A stretch of 47,816 bases of DNA from Candidatus Hydrogenedentota bacterium (GTDB lineage Bacteria > Hydrogenedentota > Hydrogenedentia > Hydrogenedentales > SLHB01), in the NCBI GenBank assembly GCA_020849535.1, contig JADLGB010000279.1:1-47816 (forward strand). Reading direction: 5' to 3'. Shown here piece by piece: positions 15,764 through 24,805 of the stretch. The position numbers and the translations under genes are program-made. The notes beneath the pieces were generated by a model. That model was not told the DNA's origin. It searched no databases and saw nothing but the letters and a program-made list of their open reading frames with translations. Numbering within the stretch: position 1 is the stretch's first letter; each line of letters starts with the position of its first letter.

Positions 15764-17575
15764 GTGGAAGAAACTCTTACCGCCGAGCAGCGTGCGTGGC
15801 GCTGGCGCATTCTGATTTCGACCTTCCTGGGCTACGCCGCCTATTACTTCTGCCGCAAAGTCTTCGGCTTGGTGAAGACTTCGCTGGACGAGCAGTTCGG
15901 CTGGGGACTGGACTCCATCGCCTTTATCTGGGCGGTCTTTCTCGTCGCCTACATGATTGGCCAGTTTGTAAATGGCTTTGTGGGCAGAAAGTGGGGGCCC
16001 CGCGTGCTGCTGCTGGGCGGCCTCGGTCTATCCATTGTGTGCAATGTGGTCTTTGCGTTCATTGATTCGAAGGACGTCATTCTGGCGGGAGAAGGCGCCT
16101 TCGCCGGCGCCGCCACGCAGGTCAATGGTGCGAGCGGACCGTGGCCTTCCCACGCCGCCGATGGTGGACCGGTTTTCGACGGGGCTCAGGCTTACGATGG
16201 CACCGGCACCCTGACCGCGATGAGCCAGGAGCCACTCGAGACGTTCACACCGAATGACTACCTCTTCGTGCATGCATTTCTGGATCCCGATGACTCGCCC
16301 ACCCGACTCGATGTCACCTGGCACACGTCCCTTGGCGACCGCACGGCGAGTTGGGGCGAACCAGACGAGGGCGAAGTATCCCAACACGTGGATTCACTCC
16401 CGCGCGCCGGGCAGTGGGTCCGTCTCGGCGTGACCGGCGCGGAACTCGGGTTGACGGATGGAACTGCGACCATCGGCGGATTTTCCGTTGCGAACCAAGG
16501 CGGTCACATGTCGTGGGACGACCTCGGCGTTGCGAAGCACACCAATCTCGCCTACTGCGCATTCTTAGTCTTCATGTTCTTCAATGGACTCGTCCAGGCC
16601 AGCGGCTGGCCGGGCGCAGTAGGAAGCGTCTCGCAGTGGGTCCGCCCGCAGGAGCGTGGTTTCATCATGGGCGGATGGGGAACCAGTTACGTCTGGGGAA
16701 ACCTGGGGGTGAAAGTCCTCGGGTCCACATTGCTCGGTCTGGGACTTCTGGCCCTCCCGGGGTGGCGGCTTTCCTTCTTGGGGTGCTCCTTGGTCGCCGT
16801 CGTCGTGTGGTGGGTGTTGTACTTTTGGCAGCGCAACAAGCCCGAGGATGTGGGTTTGCAGCCAATCGTCGATGTCGCTGCCGACGAGGCGGGCCGGGCC
16901 ATACGCGCCTCGAACGAGGAACATGTCAGCCTGTGGGAGTATGTGAGGCTAGCCTTCAATCCACTCATACTCGCCATGGGCCTGGGGTATTTCTTTATCA
17001 AATTCCTTCGCTACGCGCTCGATTCATGGTTGCCCACCTTTCTCGCTCTACAAGGGCTCTCCAAGCAAGAGGCCGGTCTCTATTCGACCCTGTTTGATAT
17101 CGGAGGAATCCTTCCCTGCATTCTCATCGGCTGGGTCTTGGACCGGTACTTTCGGGGGAATTGGGCGAAGCTCACATTCATCGCGTCTATCGGCCTGATT
17201 CTGGGGTATGTCTGTGTGCTGAGGTTCGAGACAAACCCTGTTCTCGTGGCGGTGGCCTTTGGACTCGTCGGCTTCATGATCTATGGGCCGGACACGCTGC
17301 TTTGCGGCGCCGCCGCGGTGGCCGTGGCCGGTGAACTCAATGGGGTTGCCGTGGCGGGCTTGGTCAATGGGATCGGTAGTTTCGGACCCGTCGTCCAGGA
17401 GTTGGTGATCGGCAAGATCATGACGGGCAGCGACAAAATGGCGAACATCCACACGACCAACGTCATGGCCTTCTGGATGAGCGTGGCCTTTGCCGCGATG
17501 ATGCTGGTGGTGATGTGGCGCGTGCGCGCCGCCCATGCGGGCAACAAGCGCCTCGATGCGGAAAACGGAGGCTAG
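15764..17575 (+). CDS. OPA-family (GlpT-like) phosphonate transporter with inserted periplasmic domain
   Basis: 603 residues from GTG 15764, chosen for GGAGG 6 nt upstream. It belongs to the organophosphate:phosphate antiporter branch of the MFS: GYAAYYFCRK near the start (GlpT: GYAAYYLVRKNF, so the first substrate Arg is kept), FLRYALDSW (GlpT second substrate Arg), and LIYGPDTLL-type (here MIYGPDTLLCG). The GlpT His in WNCAHNVGG is replaced (WGTSYVWGNLG). GlpT is about 450 residues; the excess is a ~155-residue block (about residues 102-257) between TM3 and TM4, the periplasmic side. Its text (TASWGEP, LPRAGQWVRLGV, SWDDLGV) resembles a beta-sandwich domain found in Planctomycete PSD1/DUF1553-type proteins. 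The next gene, phnW, starts 3 nt later, so the substrate is probably 2-aminoethylphosphonate. Confidence 0.85.
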   Translation: MEETLTAEQRAWRWRILISTFLGYAAYYFCRKVFGLVKTSLDEQFGWGLDSIAFIWAVFLVAYMIGQFVNGFVGRKWGPRVLLLGGLGLSIVCNVVFAFIDSKDVILAGEGAFAGAATQVNGASGPWPSHAADGGPVFDGAQAYDGTGTLTAMSQEPLETFTPNDYLFVHAFLDPDDSPTRLDVTWHTSLGDRTASWGEPDEGEVSQHVDSLPRAGQWVRLGVTGAELGLTDGTATIGGFSVANQGGHMSWDDLGVAKHTNLAYCAFLVFMFFNGLVQASGWPGAVGSVSQWVRPQERGFIMGGWGTSYVWGNLGVKVLGSTLLGLGLLALPGWRLSFLGCSLVAVVVWWVLYFWQRNKPEDVGLQPIVDVAADEAGRAIRASNEEHVSLWEYVRLAFNPLILAMGLGYFFIKFLRYALDSWLPTFLALQGLSKQEAGLYSTLFDIGGILPCILIGWVLDRYFRGNWAKLTFIASIGLILGYVCVLRFETNPVLVAVAFGLVGFMIYGPDTLLCGAAAVAVAGELNGVAVAGLVNGIGSFGPVVQELVIGKIMTGSDKMANIHTTNVMAFWMSVAFAAMMLVVMWRVRAAHAGNKRLDAENGG

Positions 17576-17578
17576 GAC

Positions 17579-18742
17579 ATGGACCAGGCCCTCCCTGGAT
17601 GGAAAGACAAAGTACTCTTCACGCCGGGCCCGCTCACGACGAGCCGTTCGGTGAAGCAGGCCATGCTGCGCGACCTCGGTTCGCGTGACTTCGCGTTTAT
17701 CGAGCTGGTCCGGGATATCCGCCGCAGGCTCGTCGCGCTGGGCGGCTGTCGCGATGGCGCATACGAAGCCGTGCTCATGCAAGGTAGCGGCACGTTCTCG
17801 GTCGAGGCCGTCTTCTCATCCACCGTGCGGCCTGACGGAAAGGTGCTCGTCATTGTCAATGGCGCATATGGCGAACGCATGGTGAAAATCCTCAAGACCC
17901 TGCGGATCGACCACGCTCCATTGGTTTTTGCAGAGGACCAGATCCCGGACCTCGAGGCCGTCGAACGCGCCCTGACGGATGCGGGACGCGTGTCCTGCGT
18001 GGCCGTGGTCCATTGCGAGACCACGACGGGCATCATTAATCCCATCAAGGAAATCGGGGCTATGGCCAAGGCCGCCGGCGCCACGTTCTTCGTGGACGCG
18101 ATGAGCAGTTTCGGCGCTGTCCCGCTCGATCTCGCGGCCTGCTCGATCGACTATCTGGTGTCCTCCGCGAACAAATGCATCGAAGGGGTGCCCGGTTTCG
18201 GATTCGTGTTGGCGCGGCGCGATGCCTTGCTTCAGACCGAGGGGTATGCGCGCAGCGTCAGTCTGGACCTCCTATCGCAATGGCGGGGACTGGAGGTAAA
18301 CGGACAGTTTCGCTTCACGCCGCCCACGCATGCGCTGCTGGCATTCCACCAGGCTCTCCTCGAATTGGAGGCGGAGGGCGGCGTCGAGGGACGTGCGGCG
18401 CGATATCGCGCCAACTACGAGACGCTGGTTGACGGCATGCGCGCGCTGGGATTCGATGAGTATCTTCCCGCAGTGGACCAAGGCTACATCATCACCTCGT
18501 TCCGCTATCCCCAAGACCCCGCTTTTTCTTTTGAGTCATTCTATGCGAGCCTCAACGACAAGGGCTACGTCATCTACCCGGGCAAGGTGAGCAACGCCGA
18601 CTGTTTCCGTATCGGCAACATCGGACGCATCTTCGAGAGCGACGTCCGTGACCTGCTCCGTGCCATTCGGGAGACAATCGATGAACTGGGCATTGAACTA
18701 TCCGCGCCCACGCGTGCCGGCGCGAGGAGCGTGAGCAGATGA
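17579..18742 (+). CDS. phnW: 2-aminoethylphosphonate--pyruvate aminotransferase
   Basis: 387 residues, a fold-type I PLP aminotransferase that converts 2-aminoethylphosphonate and pyruvate to phosphonoacetaldehyde and alanine. KVLFTPGPLTTSRSVKQAM opens the enzyme, LMQGSGTFSVEAVFSS follows, VVHCETTTGIINPI and FFVDAMSSFGAVP carry cofactor-binding Asp, and SSANKCIEGVPGFGFV holds the Schiff-base lysine (Lys199). The C-terminal GYVIYPGKVSNADCFRIGNIG segment is specific to PhnW. GGAGG inside the end of the transporter gene serves as ribosome-binding site. It overlaps phnX by 4 nt (ATGA), so translation is coupled. Confidence 0.96.
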   Translation: MDQALPGWKDKVLFTPGPLTTSRSVKQAMLRDLGSRDFAFIELVRDIRRRLVALGGCRDGAYEAVLMQGSGTFSVEAVFSSTVRPDGKVLVIVNGAYGERMVKILKTLRIDHAPLVFAEDQIPDLEAVERALTDAGRVSCVAVVHCETTTGIINPIKEIGAMAKAAGATFFVDAMSSFGAVPLDLAACSIDYLVSSANKCIEGVPGFGFVLARRDALLQTEGYARSVSLDLLSQWRGLEVNGQFRFTPPTHALLAFHQALLELEAEGGVEGRAARYRANYETLVDGMRALGFDEYLPAVDQGYIITSFRYPQDPAFSFESFYASLNDKGYVIYPGKVSNADCFRIGNIGRIFESDVRDLLRAIRETIDELGIELSAPTRAGARSVSR

Positions 18743-19569
18743 GTTCTGAATCCCGCCGCGGATACCGCGGGCCGCTCAAGGCGGCTATCTTCGATTGGGC
18801 GGGCACGACCGTCGACTATGGATGCTGCGCGCCCGCGGCCGTTTTTCTGGACGTCTTCGAAAAGCGCGGCATCGCCGTCACCCAGGAGCAGGCCCGCGAG
18901 CCCATGGGGATGCACAAGCGGGATCACATCCGAGTCATGTGCCGCATGCAACCCATCGCGGAGCAATGGAGTGCTCGATACGGACGGCAACCCTCAGAAG
19001 AGGACGTGGAGTCCATGTTTCAGGAGTTTGTTCCACTCCAACTGGCCGTTATCGAAAAACATGCGGACATCATTCCCGGCACCATCGAAACCATGGCCGC
19101 GTTGCGCACTCGAGGAATGGGCATCGGGAGTACCACCGGTTACAACGACGCCATGATGCGGCTACTCGTGCCGAAGGCCGCGGAAGGTGGCTACGCGCCT
19201 GATGTGGTGGTGTGCGTCAGCGATGTGCCCGAGGGCCGCCCCGCCCCGTGGATGGCTCTCGAAGCGGCCAAGCAGCTCGGCGTCTATCCCGTCGAGGCGA
19301 TCGTGAAAGTGGGGGACACGGTGGCCGACATCGGCGAAGGACTGAATGCCGGCATGTGGACCGTGGCCGTCGTCGAGCATGGAAATGAGGTGGGGTTGCC
19401 CGAAGCCGACTTGGTTCGCCTTACATCCGCCGAGCGCAAGGACCGGCTGAGCCGTGCCCGCCAACGCCTGCTCGACGCGGGCGCGCACTACGCCGTGGAG
19501 ACGATCGCCGACCTGCCGGAGGTCCTGGACCGGATCGATGAGCGGCTTCGTCAGGGCGAGAAGCCATAG
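18739..19569 (+). CDS. phnX: Phosphonoacetaldehyde hydrolase (phosphonatase)
   Basis: 276 residues of the HAD superfamily; cleaves the C-P bond of phosphonoacetaldehyde to acetaldehyde and phosphate, the second step after PhnW. The nucleophile motif is FDWAGTTVDYG with Asp19, Ala21 in the usual acid/base place as in the Bacillus cereus enzyme, and MGMHKRDHI gives Schiff-base Lys60. The Asp-Lys spacing (41) equals that of the B. cereus enzyme (Asp12/Lys53). GDTVADIGEGLNAGM is the metal-binding motif near the C-terminus. It ends the transporter-phnW-phnX operon and is convergent with dcd 24 bp away. No phn regulator or C-P lyase genes are present. Confidence 0.96.
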   Translation: MSSESRRGYRGPLKAAIFDWAGTTVDYGCCAPAAVFLDVFEKRGIAVTQEQAREPMGMHKRDHIRVMCRMQPIAEQWSARYGRQPSEEDVESMFQEFVPLQLAVIEKHADIIPGTIETMAALRTRGMGIGSTTGYNDAMMRLLVPKAAEGGYAPDVVVCVSDVPEGRPAPWMALEAAKQLGVYPVEAIVKVGDTVADIGEGLNAGMWTVAVVEHGNEVGLPEADLVRLTSAERKDRLSRARQRLLDAGAHYAVETIADLPEVLDRIDERLRQGEKP

Positions 19570-19593
19570 GGTGACGTCTGCTCTGCGGCGAGG

Positions 19594-20133
19594 CTACGAG
19601 TTCTCCACCTCGGTGTCGAGATAGGCGCGGGAGCCGGTCGTCTCCCGCTGCCCCTGGTACTTGCCCCGGTAGGGCGCGTCAACTGGCCCGTCGGACTGCG
19701 CGATGACGAGCTGGCAAATGCGCCGCCCGGCCTCGATCCGCATGGGTGCATGATTGGCGTTAAAGAGTTCGAGCGTGATGGCGCCTTCAAACCCAGGATC
19801 CACCCACCCTGCGTTTTGGATGAATAGCCCAAGCCGCCCAATGGAGCTGCGGCCTTCCACGAACGCCGTCAAGTAGTCCGGCAGCGTGATCACCTCGCGA
19901 GTAGTCGCCAGCACAAACCCGTGCGCGGGAATCACGAAAGACGTGTCCTCCACGCGTTCGTACTCGATTGGCGCAGACATCGAATACATGCCTTGAGTCG
20001 TTCGCGGCGTCAGGAAGCTCGTCCCCAGGCGCAGATCGACCGATGCCGGCCCGATCTGGACCGGATCCAGCGGTTCGATACGCAGGTCGCCCTGTTTAAG
20101 CAACTCTTTGATTCGTCGATCAGGTAGGATCAC
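19594..20133 (-). CDS. dcd: dCTP deaminase
   Basis: 179 residues, a trimeric all-beta enzyme that deaminates dCTP to dUTP for dTTP synthesis. The sequence shows the family signatures: MILPDRRI at the start, QIGPASVDLRLG, FVEGRSSIGRLGLFIQNAGW containing the catalytic Arg-Ser-Ser loop, and VDPGFEGAITLELFN with the catalytic Glu. The tail GKYQGQRETTGSR closes the active site. I cannot tell from sequence alone whether it also has dUTPase activity (bifunctional DCD-DUT enzymes look similar). Confidence 0.95.
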   Translation of the reverse strand: MILPDRRIKELLKQGDLRIEPLDPVQIGPASVDLRLGTSFLTPRTTQGMYSMSAPIEYERVEDTSFVIPAHGFVLATTREVITLPDYLTAFVEGRSSIGRLGLFIQNAGWVDPGFEGAITLELFNANHAPMRIEAGRRICQLVIAQSDGPVDAPYRGKYQGQRETTGSRAYLDTEVENS

Positions 20134-20250
20134 CCCGGTCTTCCTTGATGTACCGGCCCCGCCATGCGCCCGGGCCTCCCCAGTCGCCGTATTCTAAGGA
20201 TGGCGCCGTTGAAAGACAAACCGGCAGGCAGGGGTGGACATGCGCACCTC

Positions 20251-20365
20251 GTAGGGCGGGATTTGTTCCCGCCCATCTTCCCTCATCGACTCGAAATTGG
20301 AGGGAAACAGATCCTGGATTTGTGCGAACGTCTACCAGGAGCGCCGGCATCCCTGCCGGCTCTTG
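20251..20365. repeat. GTAGGGCGGGA hairpin plus GCCGGCA hairpin
   Basis: The hairpin of the GTAGGGCGGGA family is at 20251-20273; 70 bp further lies GAACGT...GGAGCG and the hairpin GCCGGCA-tccc-TGCCGGC (20343-20360) followed by TCTTGG. The second unit matches 661-699 in layout. The gap (20134-20517) contains no gene; CCCACA/TGTGGG (20468-20484) is one more small hairpin just upstream of the next gene. Confidence 0.75.
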
Positions 20366-20517
20366 GGCACGTCAGTAGTTCTTCGCGCCTAGAAAAGCAC
20401 GCGGGATCACATCGCATCCTCTTGACGTGATATCAGTGTTCCCTCAACTTCGCTATATGATAGGCTACCCACAGTCAATGTGGGAATCGGGCACTCTTGC
20501 TGCGGAGGAATTGACCC

Positions 20518-22851
20518 ATGCGATATCATCTATTCACGCACTGTTTCTTGACTCTTCTCTGTACAGCCGCGTTCGCGTCCGCATCGAGCGCGGAGGCTGC
20601 ATCCGGCGTTCACGCGCAGGCCGCGGTCGAAGACACCGTGTATCTCCAGGAAGTGGGGGAGAAGCTGCCCACCGAAGCGCCCGTAACTTCGGTGGCTGTT
20701 CTTAACGGCAACGTCTACGCGGTTATGGATGGAAAGGTGAAGGTTCTGAATGGCACAGCCCTCGACGCGGCCGCTCACTCCCCGAAGAAAGTCCTGCGAC
20801 TGGAAGCGCTCGATGGCGCGCTCTGGGCGCTCGCGGACTCCGGCGTGCATCGCTTCGACGGACAGGACTGGACCCGCGTTTCGGACCAGCCATTCGTCGA
20901 CCTATGCATGCATCTAGGCGCCGTGCATGGTGCAACAAAAGACGCGCTCTTCCGCTATGAGGACGGCGCCTTCGTAAGCACAAAACCGGAAGGCGGCTAC
21001 CTCTCCAACGACAGTACCATGCTCCAGGAAGATGGGACGCAGATCCTGGCCGACCCCGTAGAAATCGGCCCTATTACCGGCATCGCCTCTTACAGCGGGA
21101 CCATGTACCTGATGCGCTCCGGTGGCATTGCCCTGATCGATCGCAAAACCTTCATACCCGAACCCATCGATTGGGGCGCGATGCCCTCAGACGTTACCCG
21201 CGACATGCTCGCGCAAGGCAGCGTGCTCTACCTCGCCACGGATCGTGGTCTCGCCGCGCTGCGGGGTATGGCGCTCACCACGCTGGCCGGGCCCCAGGGA
21301 CTGCCCTTCGAGGACACGACGTGCCTTGCGCAAGGGTTCGACGGCGACGTGTGGATAGGTACGGCTCGCGGGGCGGTGCGCATGACCGGTGGAGACTTCC
21401 ACTTCTTTGGTCCGAACCACTGGCTTCCAGGCGACCACGTAAACAGCATTGCCGTAGGCGACCACGTTGTATACGTGGCCACGGATGCCGGCCTGGGCAT
21501 TATCCGATATGAACCCTACACGCTGTTGAAGAAAGCGGCGTGGTACGAGCAACTCCTGAATGCCTGGGGGTACAAACGCCTCGGCTTCGTGCACAAGCTT
21601 TGGTACAACGACACCTACAAGGAATGGCTTCGCGAGATCAGCGACAACGACGGCGGGCATACCTCACACTACCTGGCGGCCATGTCCTACAAGTATGCCG
21701 CGACCGGCGATCCACAGGCACGCGCCGAGGCGCTGGAAGCGTTTCAGGCCATGATCTGGCTGGAGGACATCACGAAGTCGGACGGTTTCTTCGCGCGCGC
21801 CATCTGGTCGGAGAAGGCGGACAAGGGCCAGCGCTCCACGCGTGGTTCGGGCGGTCTCCCCGCCAAGTGGTATCCCACGGAAGACGGCCTGTGGTCGTGG
21901 AAGGGCGACACATCGAGCGACGAGGTCAACGGGCACATGTTTGCGGTGTCGGTCTTTCACGATCTCGTGGCGCAAGGCGCTGAGAAGGACCGCGCCAAGC
22001 TGCATATCGCCCGCATCGCCTCGCACATCATGAACAACGGCTGGGTGCTGCGCGACATGGATGGAAAACCGACCCGTTGGGGCCGCTGGGATCCGCAGTA
22101 CCTGTTCCGTCCATATGGATACGAAGCGCGCGGGCTCAATGGCATGGAGGCCCAGACCTACATGTGGACCGCCTTTGCGCTCACGGGCGATGCGAAGTTC
22201 AAGGCGGGGTTGCAGCAGTTGGTCGACTGGGGCTATCCCAACTACACCGTGCGTCAACGTCATACGTTTCCGCCGGACCTGGTCGTGCCCTGGGACGATG
22301 AACTGGCGTTCCGCTGCTACTATCCGTTGTTGAAGTATGCCGATGATCCGGAACTGCGCTCGGTTTACCTGCGCAGCCTGGAACGGAGTTGGGAAGTGTT
22401 GCGCATGCAGCACTTGCCCTTCTTTAACTTCGCATACGGCGCGCTGACGGGCAATCCCTGTGAGGCGGATCGCGCGGTACAGCATCTTCGCGATTGGCCG
22501 TTGGACTGCGTGAACTATGGCTTCCGCAATTCGGACCGCCGCGATCTCGTGACGGAACCCGGCTACAGTGCCTACAGTGCCGAGCCGCGGGCCATTTCAC
22601 CGCGCGAACAAGAGGCTTCCTGGGGCACCCGTCCCGCGATTCAATACAATGGAGGCGGGAACGGCAAGGGCGCCACGCCACCCATCGGCTGGTTGGAAGA
22701 CTACTGGATGGGCCGGTACTACGGGTTCATCGCGGCGCCCACCACAACGGATCCCGCCGCGCTGACTCCGCCTGCCTTGACCGGTGGTCCGTACGGAGCG
22801 AAACCCTACGACGGCCCACCGAGACCGACAGGTTTGATCCCGGGCATGTAG
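20518..22851 (+). CDS. Exported two-domain protein: beta-propeller plus alpha-toroid
   Basis: 777 residues from ATG 20518 with GGAGGAA upstream. Residues 1-27 are a signal peptide (HLFTHCFLTLLCTAAFASASSAEA). Residues ~40-335 are propeller blades of the two-component-regulator type (VLNGNVYAVMDGKVKVLNG, GALWALADSGVHRFDG, GFDGDVWIGTARGAVRMTGG, DHVVYVATDAGLGIIRY). Residues ~340-745 are a helical toroid: HYLAAMSYKYAATGDPQARAEALEAFQAMIW, MFAVSVFHDLVAQGAEKDRAKLHIARIASHIM, TYMWTAFALTGDAKFKAGLQQLVDWGY. Propeller-toroid pairs are unusual; a carbohydrate-binding or glycosidase role is possible. No catalytic residues identified. A hairpin follows the stop codon. Confidence 0.65.
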   Translation: MRYHLFTHCFLTLLCTAAFASASSAEAASGVHAQAAVEDTVYLQEVGEKLPTEAPVTSVAVLNGNVYAVMDGKVKVLNGTALDAAAHSPKKVLRLEALDGALWALADSGVHRFDGQDWTRVSDQPFVDLCMHLGAVHGATKDALFRYEDGAFVSTKPEGGYLSNDSTMLQEDGTQILADPVEIGPITGIASYSGTMYLMRSGGIALIDRKTFIPEPIDWGAMPSDVTRDMLAQGSVLYLATDRGLAALRGMALTTLAGPQGLPFEDTTCLAQGFDGDVWIGTARGAVRMTGGDFHFFGPNHWLPGDHVNSIAVGDHVVYVATDAGLGIIRYEPYTLLKKAAWYEQLLNAWGYKRLGFVHKLWYNDTYKEWLREISDNDGGHTSHYLAAMSYKYAATGDPQARAEALEAFQAMIWLEDITKSDGFFARAIWSEKADKGQRSTRGSGGLPAKWYPTEDGLWSWKGDTSSDEVNGHMFAVSVFHDLVAQGAEKDRAKLHIARIASHIMNNGWVLRDMDGKPTRWGRWDPQYLFRPYGYEARGLNGMEAQTYMWTAFALTGDAKFKAGLQQLVDWGYPNYTVRQRHTFPPDLVVPWDDELAFRCYYPLLKYADDPELRSVYLRSLERSWEVLRMQHLPFFNFAYGALTGNPCEADRAVQHLRDWPLDCVNYGFRNSDRRDLVTEPGYSAYSAEPRAISPREQEASWGTRPAIQYNGGGNGKGATPPIGWLEDYWMGRYYGFIAAPTTTDPAALTPPALTGGPYGAKPYDGPPRPTGLIPGM

Positions 22852-22866
22852 GTAGCAATGACCAGC

Positions 22867-22900
22867 GGTCTCATCCGCGGGTAGTCCCGCGGATGAGACC
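22867..22900. terminator. Perfect 15-bp hairpin after the propeller/toroid gene
   Basis: GGTCTCATCCGCGGG (22867-22881) pairs perfectly with CCCGCGGATGAGACC (22886-22900) around the loop TAGT, 15 nt after the stop codon. No T-run follows, so it is either a U-poor terminator or another member of the intergenic hairpin words. Confidence 0.5.
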
Positions 22901-22910
22901 ACTGAAGACG

Positions 22911-23057
22911 ACAGGCGAGGGCGCCTGTCCCACACACGCTTGCCATGCGCCCAGATGTCCTTCCTCTCTTGTGAGCCAAGGTTCGCCCGAAGATTTCAGG
23001 AGACTACGGCAAACAGAGCATTGGAGATAGACGTGTGGCACAAGCGCCCTCGCCTGT
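22911..23057. mobile_element. 147-bp MITE-like element, copy B
   Basis: Terminal inverted repeats ACAGGCGAGGGCGCCTGT (22911-22928) and ACAAGCGCCCTCGCCTGT (23040-23057, one mismatch). The core CCACACACGCTTGCC ... GATTTCAGGAGA ... CAAACAGAG ... GGAGATAGACGTGTGGC matches copy A at 13018-13164 in order and spacing, with about 20 differences in 147 positions. Confidence 0.8.
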
Positions 23058-23090
23058 GTTCCCATTCGGTATAGCTCAGCCACTCAAGCT

Positions 23091-24620
23091 CTACGCCTCG
23101 GTTGAGATATCCTCAAACTTCACGCCGATGCGCGGCGCGGCGTACGCAATCTCCCTGAGGTAGTTGCCGTATGCCATCACCCAGTGTGAATCACGCACCT
23201 CGTTTATCAGCTTCTTCCAGTTGCCGTGGATGCGCACATCCTGTTGAGAACGGCAAATCTCATGGAAAGGATTCCCCTCGACCGTCCCCGAAATCCCCAC
23301 CCAGCGGCCCGTGGCATACTCCGGATCGATGAAGGTCACCTCCTGGCCCACCGGCACTTCCACCTTCGGCGCCGCGCCATACTCCGACTCATAGTGGGTG
23401 ACGATCTCGACCGGCTCGTATCGTTCGCGGTCGAAACGCCGTGGCGACGCGCAATGCGCGCACGTGACCACGCCTTTATGCGGGAAGGTCGAGTTGTGCA
23501 TGAACACCGGCTTCCGCGTGACACACTGCAGGAAGATACCCGGAGGCACCACCACGAAATCGGACTCGCAGAAGGCCACCAGCCCTTCATCATTCAACAA
23601 ACCCAATGTGAGACACGCCGTCGTCTTCGACATGGGCAGGATCGTGCTCATGCACTCCTTGATCGTGAACAACGACGTGTCGTTCTCACGTAGGAAGTCC
23701 TTGAAGATTCCGTACAACACGAATGCGTTCACAACAAAACCGCGCTCCGTCGAGAGCTTCGTGTTGGGTATGGCCAAAAACGCGTCGGTCCAGTGCTCGG
23801 CCAGTGCCATGCGCCCCGGATCCGCGAAGGCCTCCTGAATGCGGCGCGAAAGTTCATCGTAGGTGACATCGACTATCTCGATGCCAAACTTCTGTCGAGC
23901 GACGTCTGGCGCGTCCGGCGCGTACTTGCCCATCGGTCCGCCGAGCGCCACGATGCGGGAACCAACGAAATTTTTCACCGCGCACATGGCGCGCAACCGC
24001 CACAGCACTTCTTCGGGGTCATCCACGACCACATCATCGACCGAGAGCCGCCGCGTATCTTCTGGGGCCGCCGTGCCATCGTTCGGGCGGAGGTACTTGG
24101 TGCTCAAGGCCTCGTACCAGTAATACACGGGTCCCGATTGGTGCCGCACGAAGACAATCGTCTTGCCGTCACGCACGCAGGAAAGCAGCGTGTTGCCGGA
24201 TCCGGTGGCAGGGTAGAGCACCGTGACATCCGCTTCCTGCGCCGCGGCCTGGGCGCCGGCCTCTTCCGAAGTCACCTTGACGACCGGCAGCACCTCCATG
24301 GGAAAGTCCGCGCGTTGGGCCAAACCATCCAATTCACCTTTGATCCGCGCCGCTTCCTCGTCCGCCGCGGCGTCGCTCTGCACGCCGCCCCATGATTTCC
24401 ACGACGTCTGCTCGCGGCGGGTGGGTACGCGGTACATGAGGACTGGCTGGACGCGCAGGGGATTTCCCCAGGTTTGGTAGGGACGTTGCGGGTCCCACAA
24501 ATCGTCTGCCCATACGGGCGCGTCAGCGAATGCGACCGCAGGTCCCAATAAGGTGGCCCCGGCCAGAAGACCCGAAGTGACTCCCAAGAATTGGCGGCGG
24601 TTGAGATGTGTGCAGCACAT
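23091..24620 (-). CDS. Tat-exported L-fucose/L-arabinose-isomerase-like protein
   Basis: 509 residues from ATG 24620 (AGGGGGA upstream); an in-frame ATG 51 nt earlier lacks such a site. NRRQFLG followed by a hydrophobic stretch is a Tat signal. The mature protein has the sugar-isomerase layout: N-terminal alpha/beta part (VQPVLMYRVPTRREQTSW, VLYPATGSGNTLL) and a C-terminal beta part with FPHKGVVTCAHCASPRRF and VPVGQEVTFIDPEYATGRWVGISGTVEGN, matching the fucose/arabinose isomerase C-terminal domain. The gene at 25968-27425 is a divergently oriented paralogue with the same AHC..P motif. Tat export of an isomerase-like protein implies a role outside the cytoplasm. Substrate unknown; activity unproven. 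Confidence 0.7.
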   Translation of the reverse strand: MCCTHLNRRQFLGVTSGLLAGATLLGPAVAFADAPVWADDLWDPQRPYQTWGNPLRVQPVLMYRVPTRREQTSWKSWGGVQSDAAADEEAARIKGELDGLAQRADFPMEVLPVVKVTSEEAGAQAAAQEADVTVLYPATGSGNTLLSCVRDGKTIVFVRHQSGPVYYWYEALSTKYLRPNDGTAAPEDTRRLSVDDVVVDDPEEVLWRLRAMCAVKNFVGSRIVALGGPMGKYAPDAPDVARQKFGIEIVDVTYDELSRRIQEAFADPGRMALAEHWTDAFLAIPNTKLSTERGFVVNAFVLYGIFKDFLRENDTSLFTIKECMSTILPMSKTTACLTLGLLNDEGLVAFCESDFVVVPPGIFLQCVTRKPVFMHNSTFPHKGVVTCAHCASPRRFDRERYEPVEIVTHYESEYGAAPKVEVPVGQEVTFIDPEYATGRWVGISGTVEGNPFHEICRSQQDVRIHGNWKKLINEVRDSHWVMAYGNYLREIAYAAPRIGVKFEDISTEA

Positions 24621-24732
24621 GAGATGAATCCCCCTGAAGTGCAGTGCCCCCGTGTGTCGATCTGACCACACGCTTCATATTCTACCCGAACTCGCCGCGC
24701 GTCAAGTGCGGGTGTAACCAGGCGAAACGACC

Positions 24733-24776
24733 GGAAATGAAAGTGGCGGACCCGGATGCGCTGCACCGGGTCCGCC
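24733..24776 (-). terminator. Rho-independent terminator of the PEP-CTERM gene
   Basis: An 11-bp perfect stem, GGCGGACCCGG (24745-24755) and CCGGGTCCGCC (24766-24776), around a 10-nt loop. On the minus strand it is followed by the T-rich ACTTTCATTTCC. It lies 30 nt past the stop of the PEP-CTERM gene. Confidence 0.65.
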
Positions 24777-24805
24777 ATCCAATCTGAAACTGCGAACGGT
24801 AAGTC

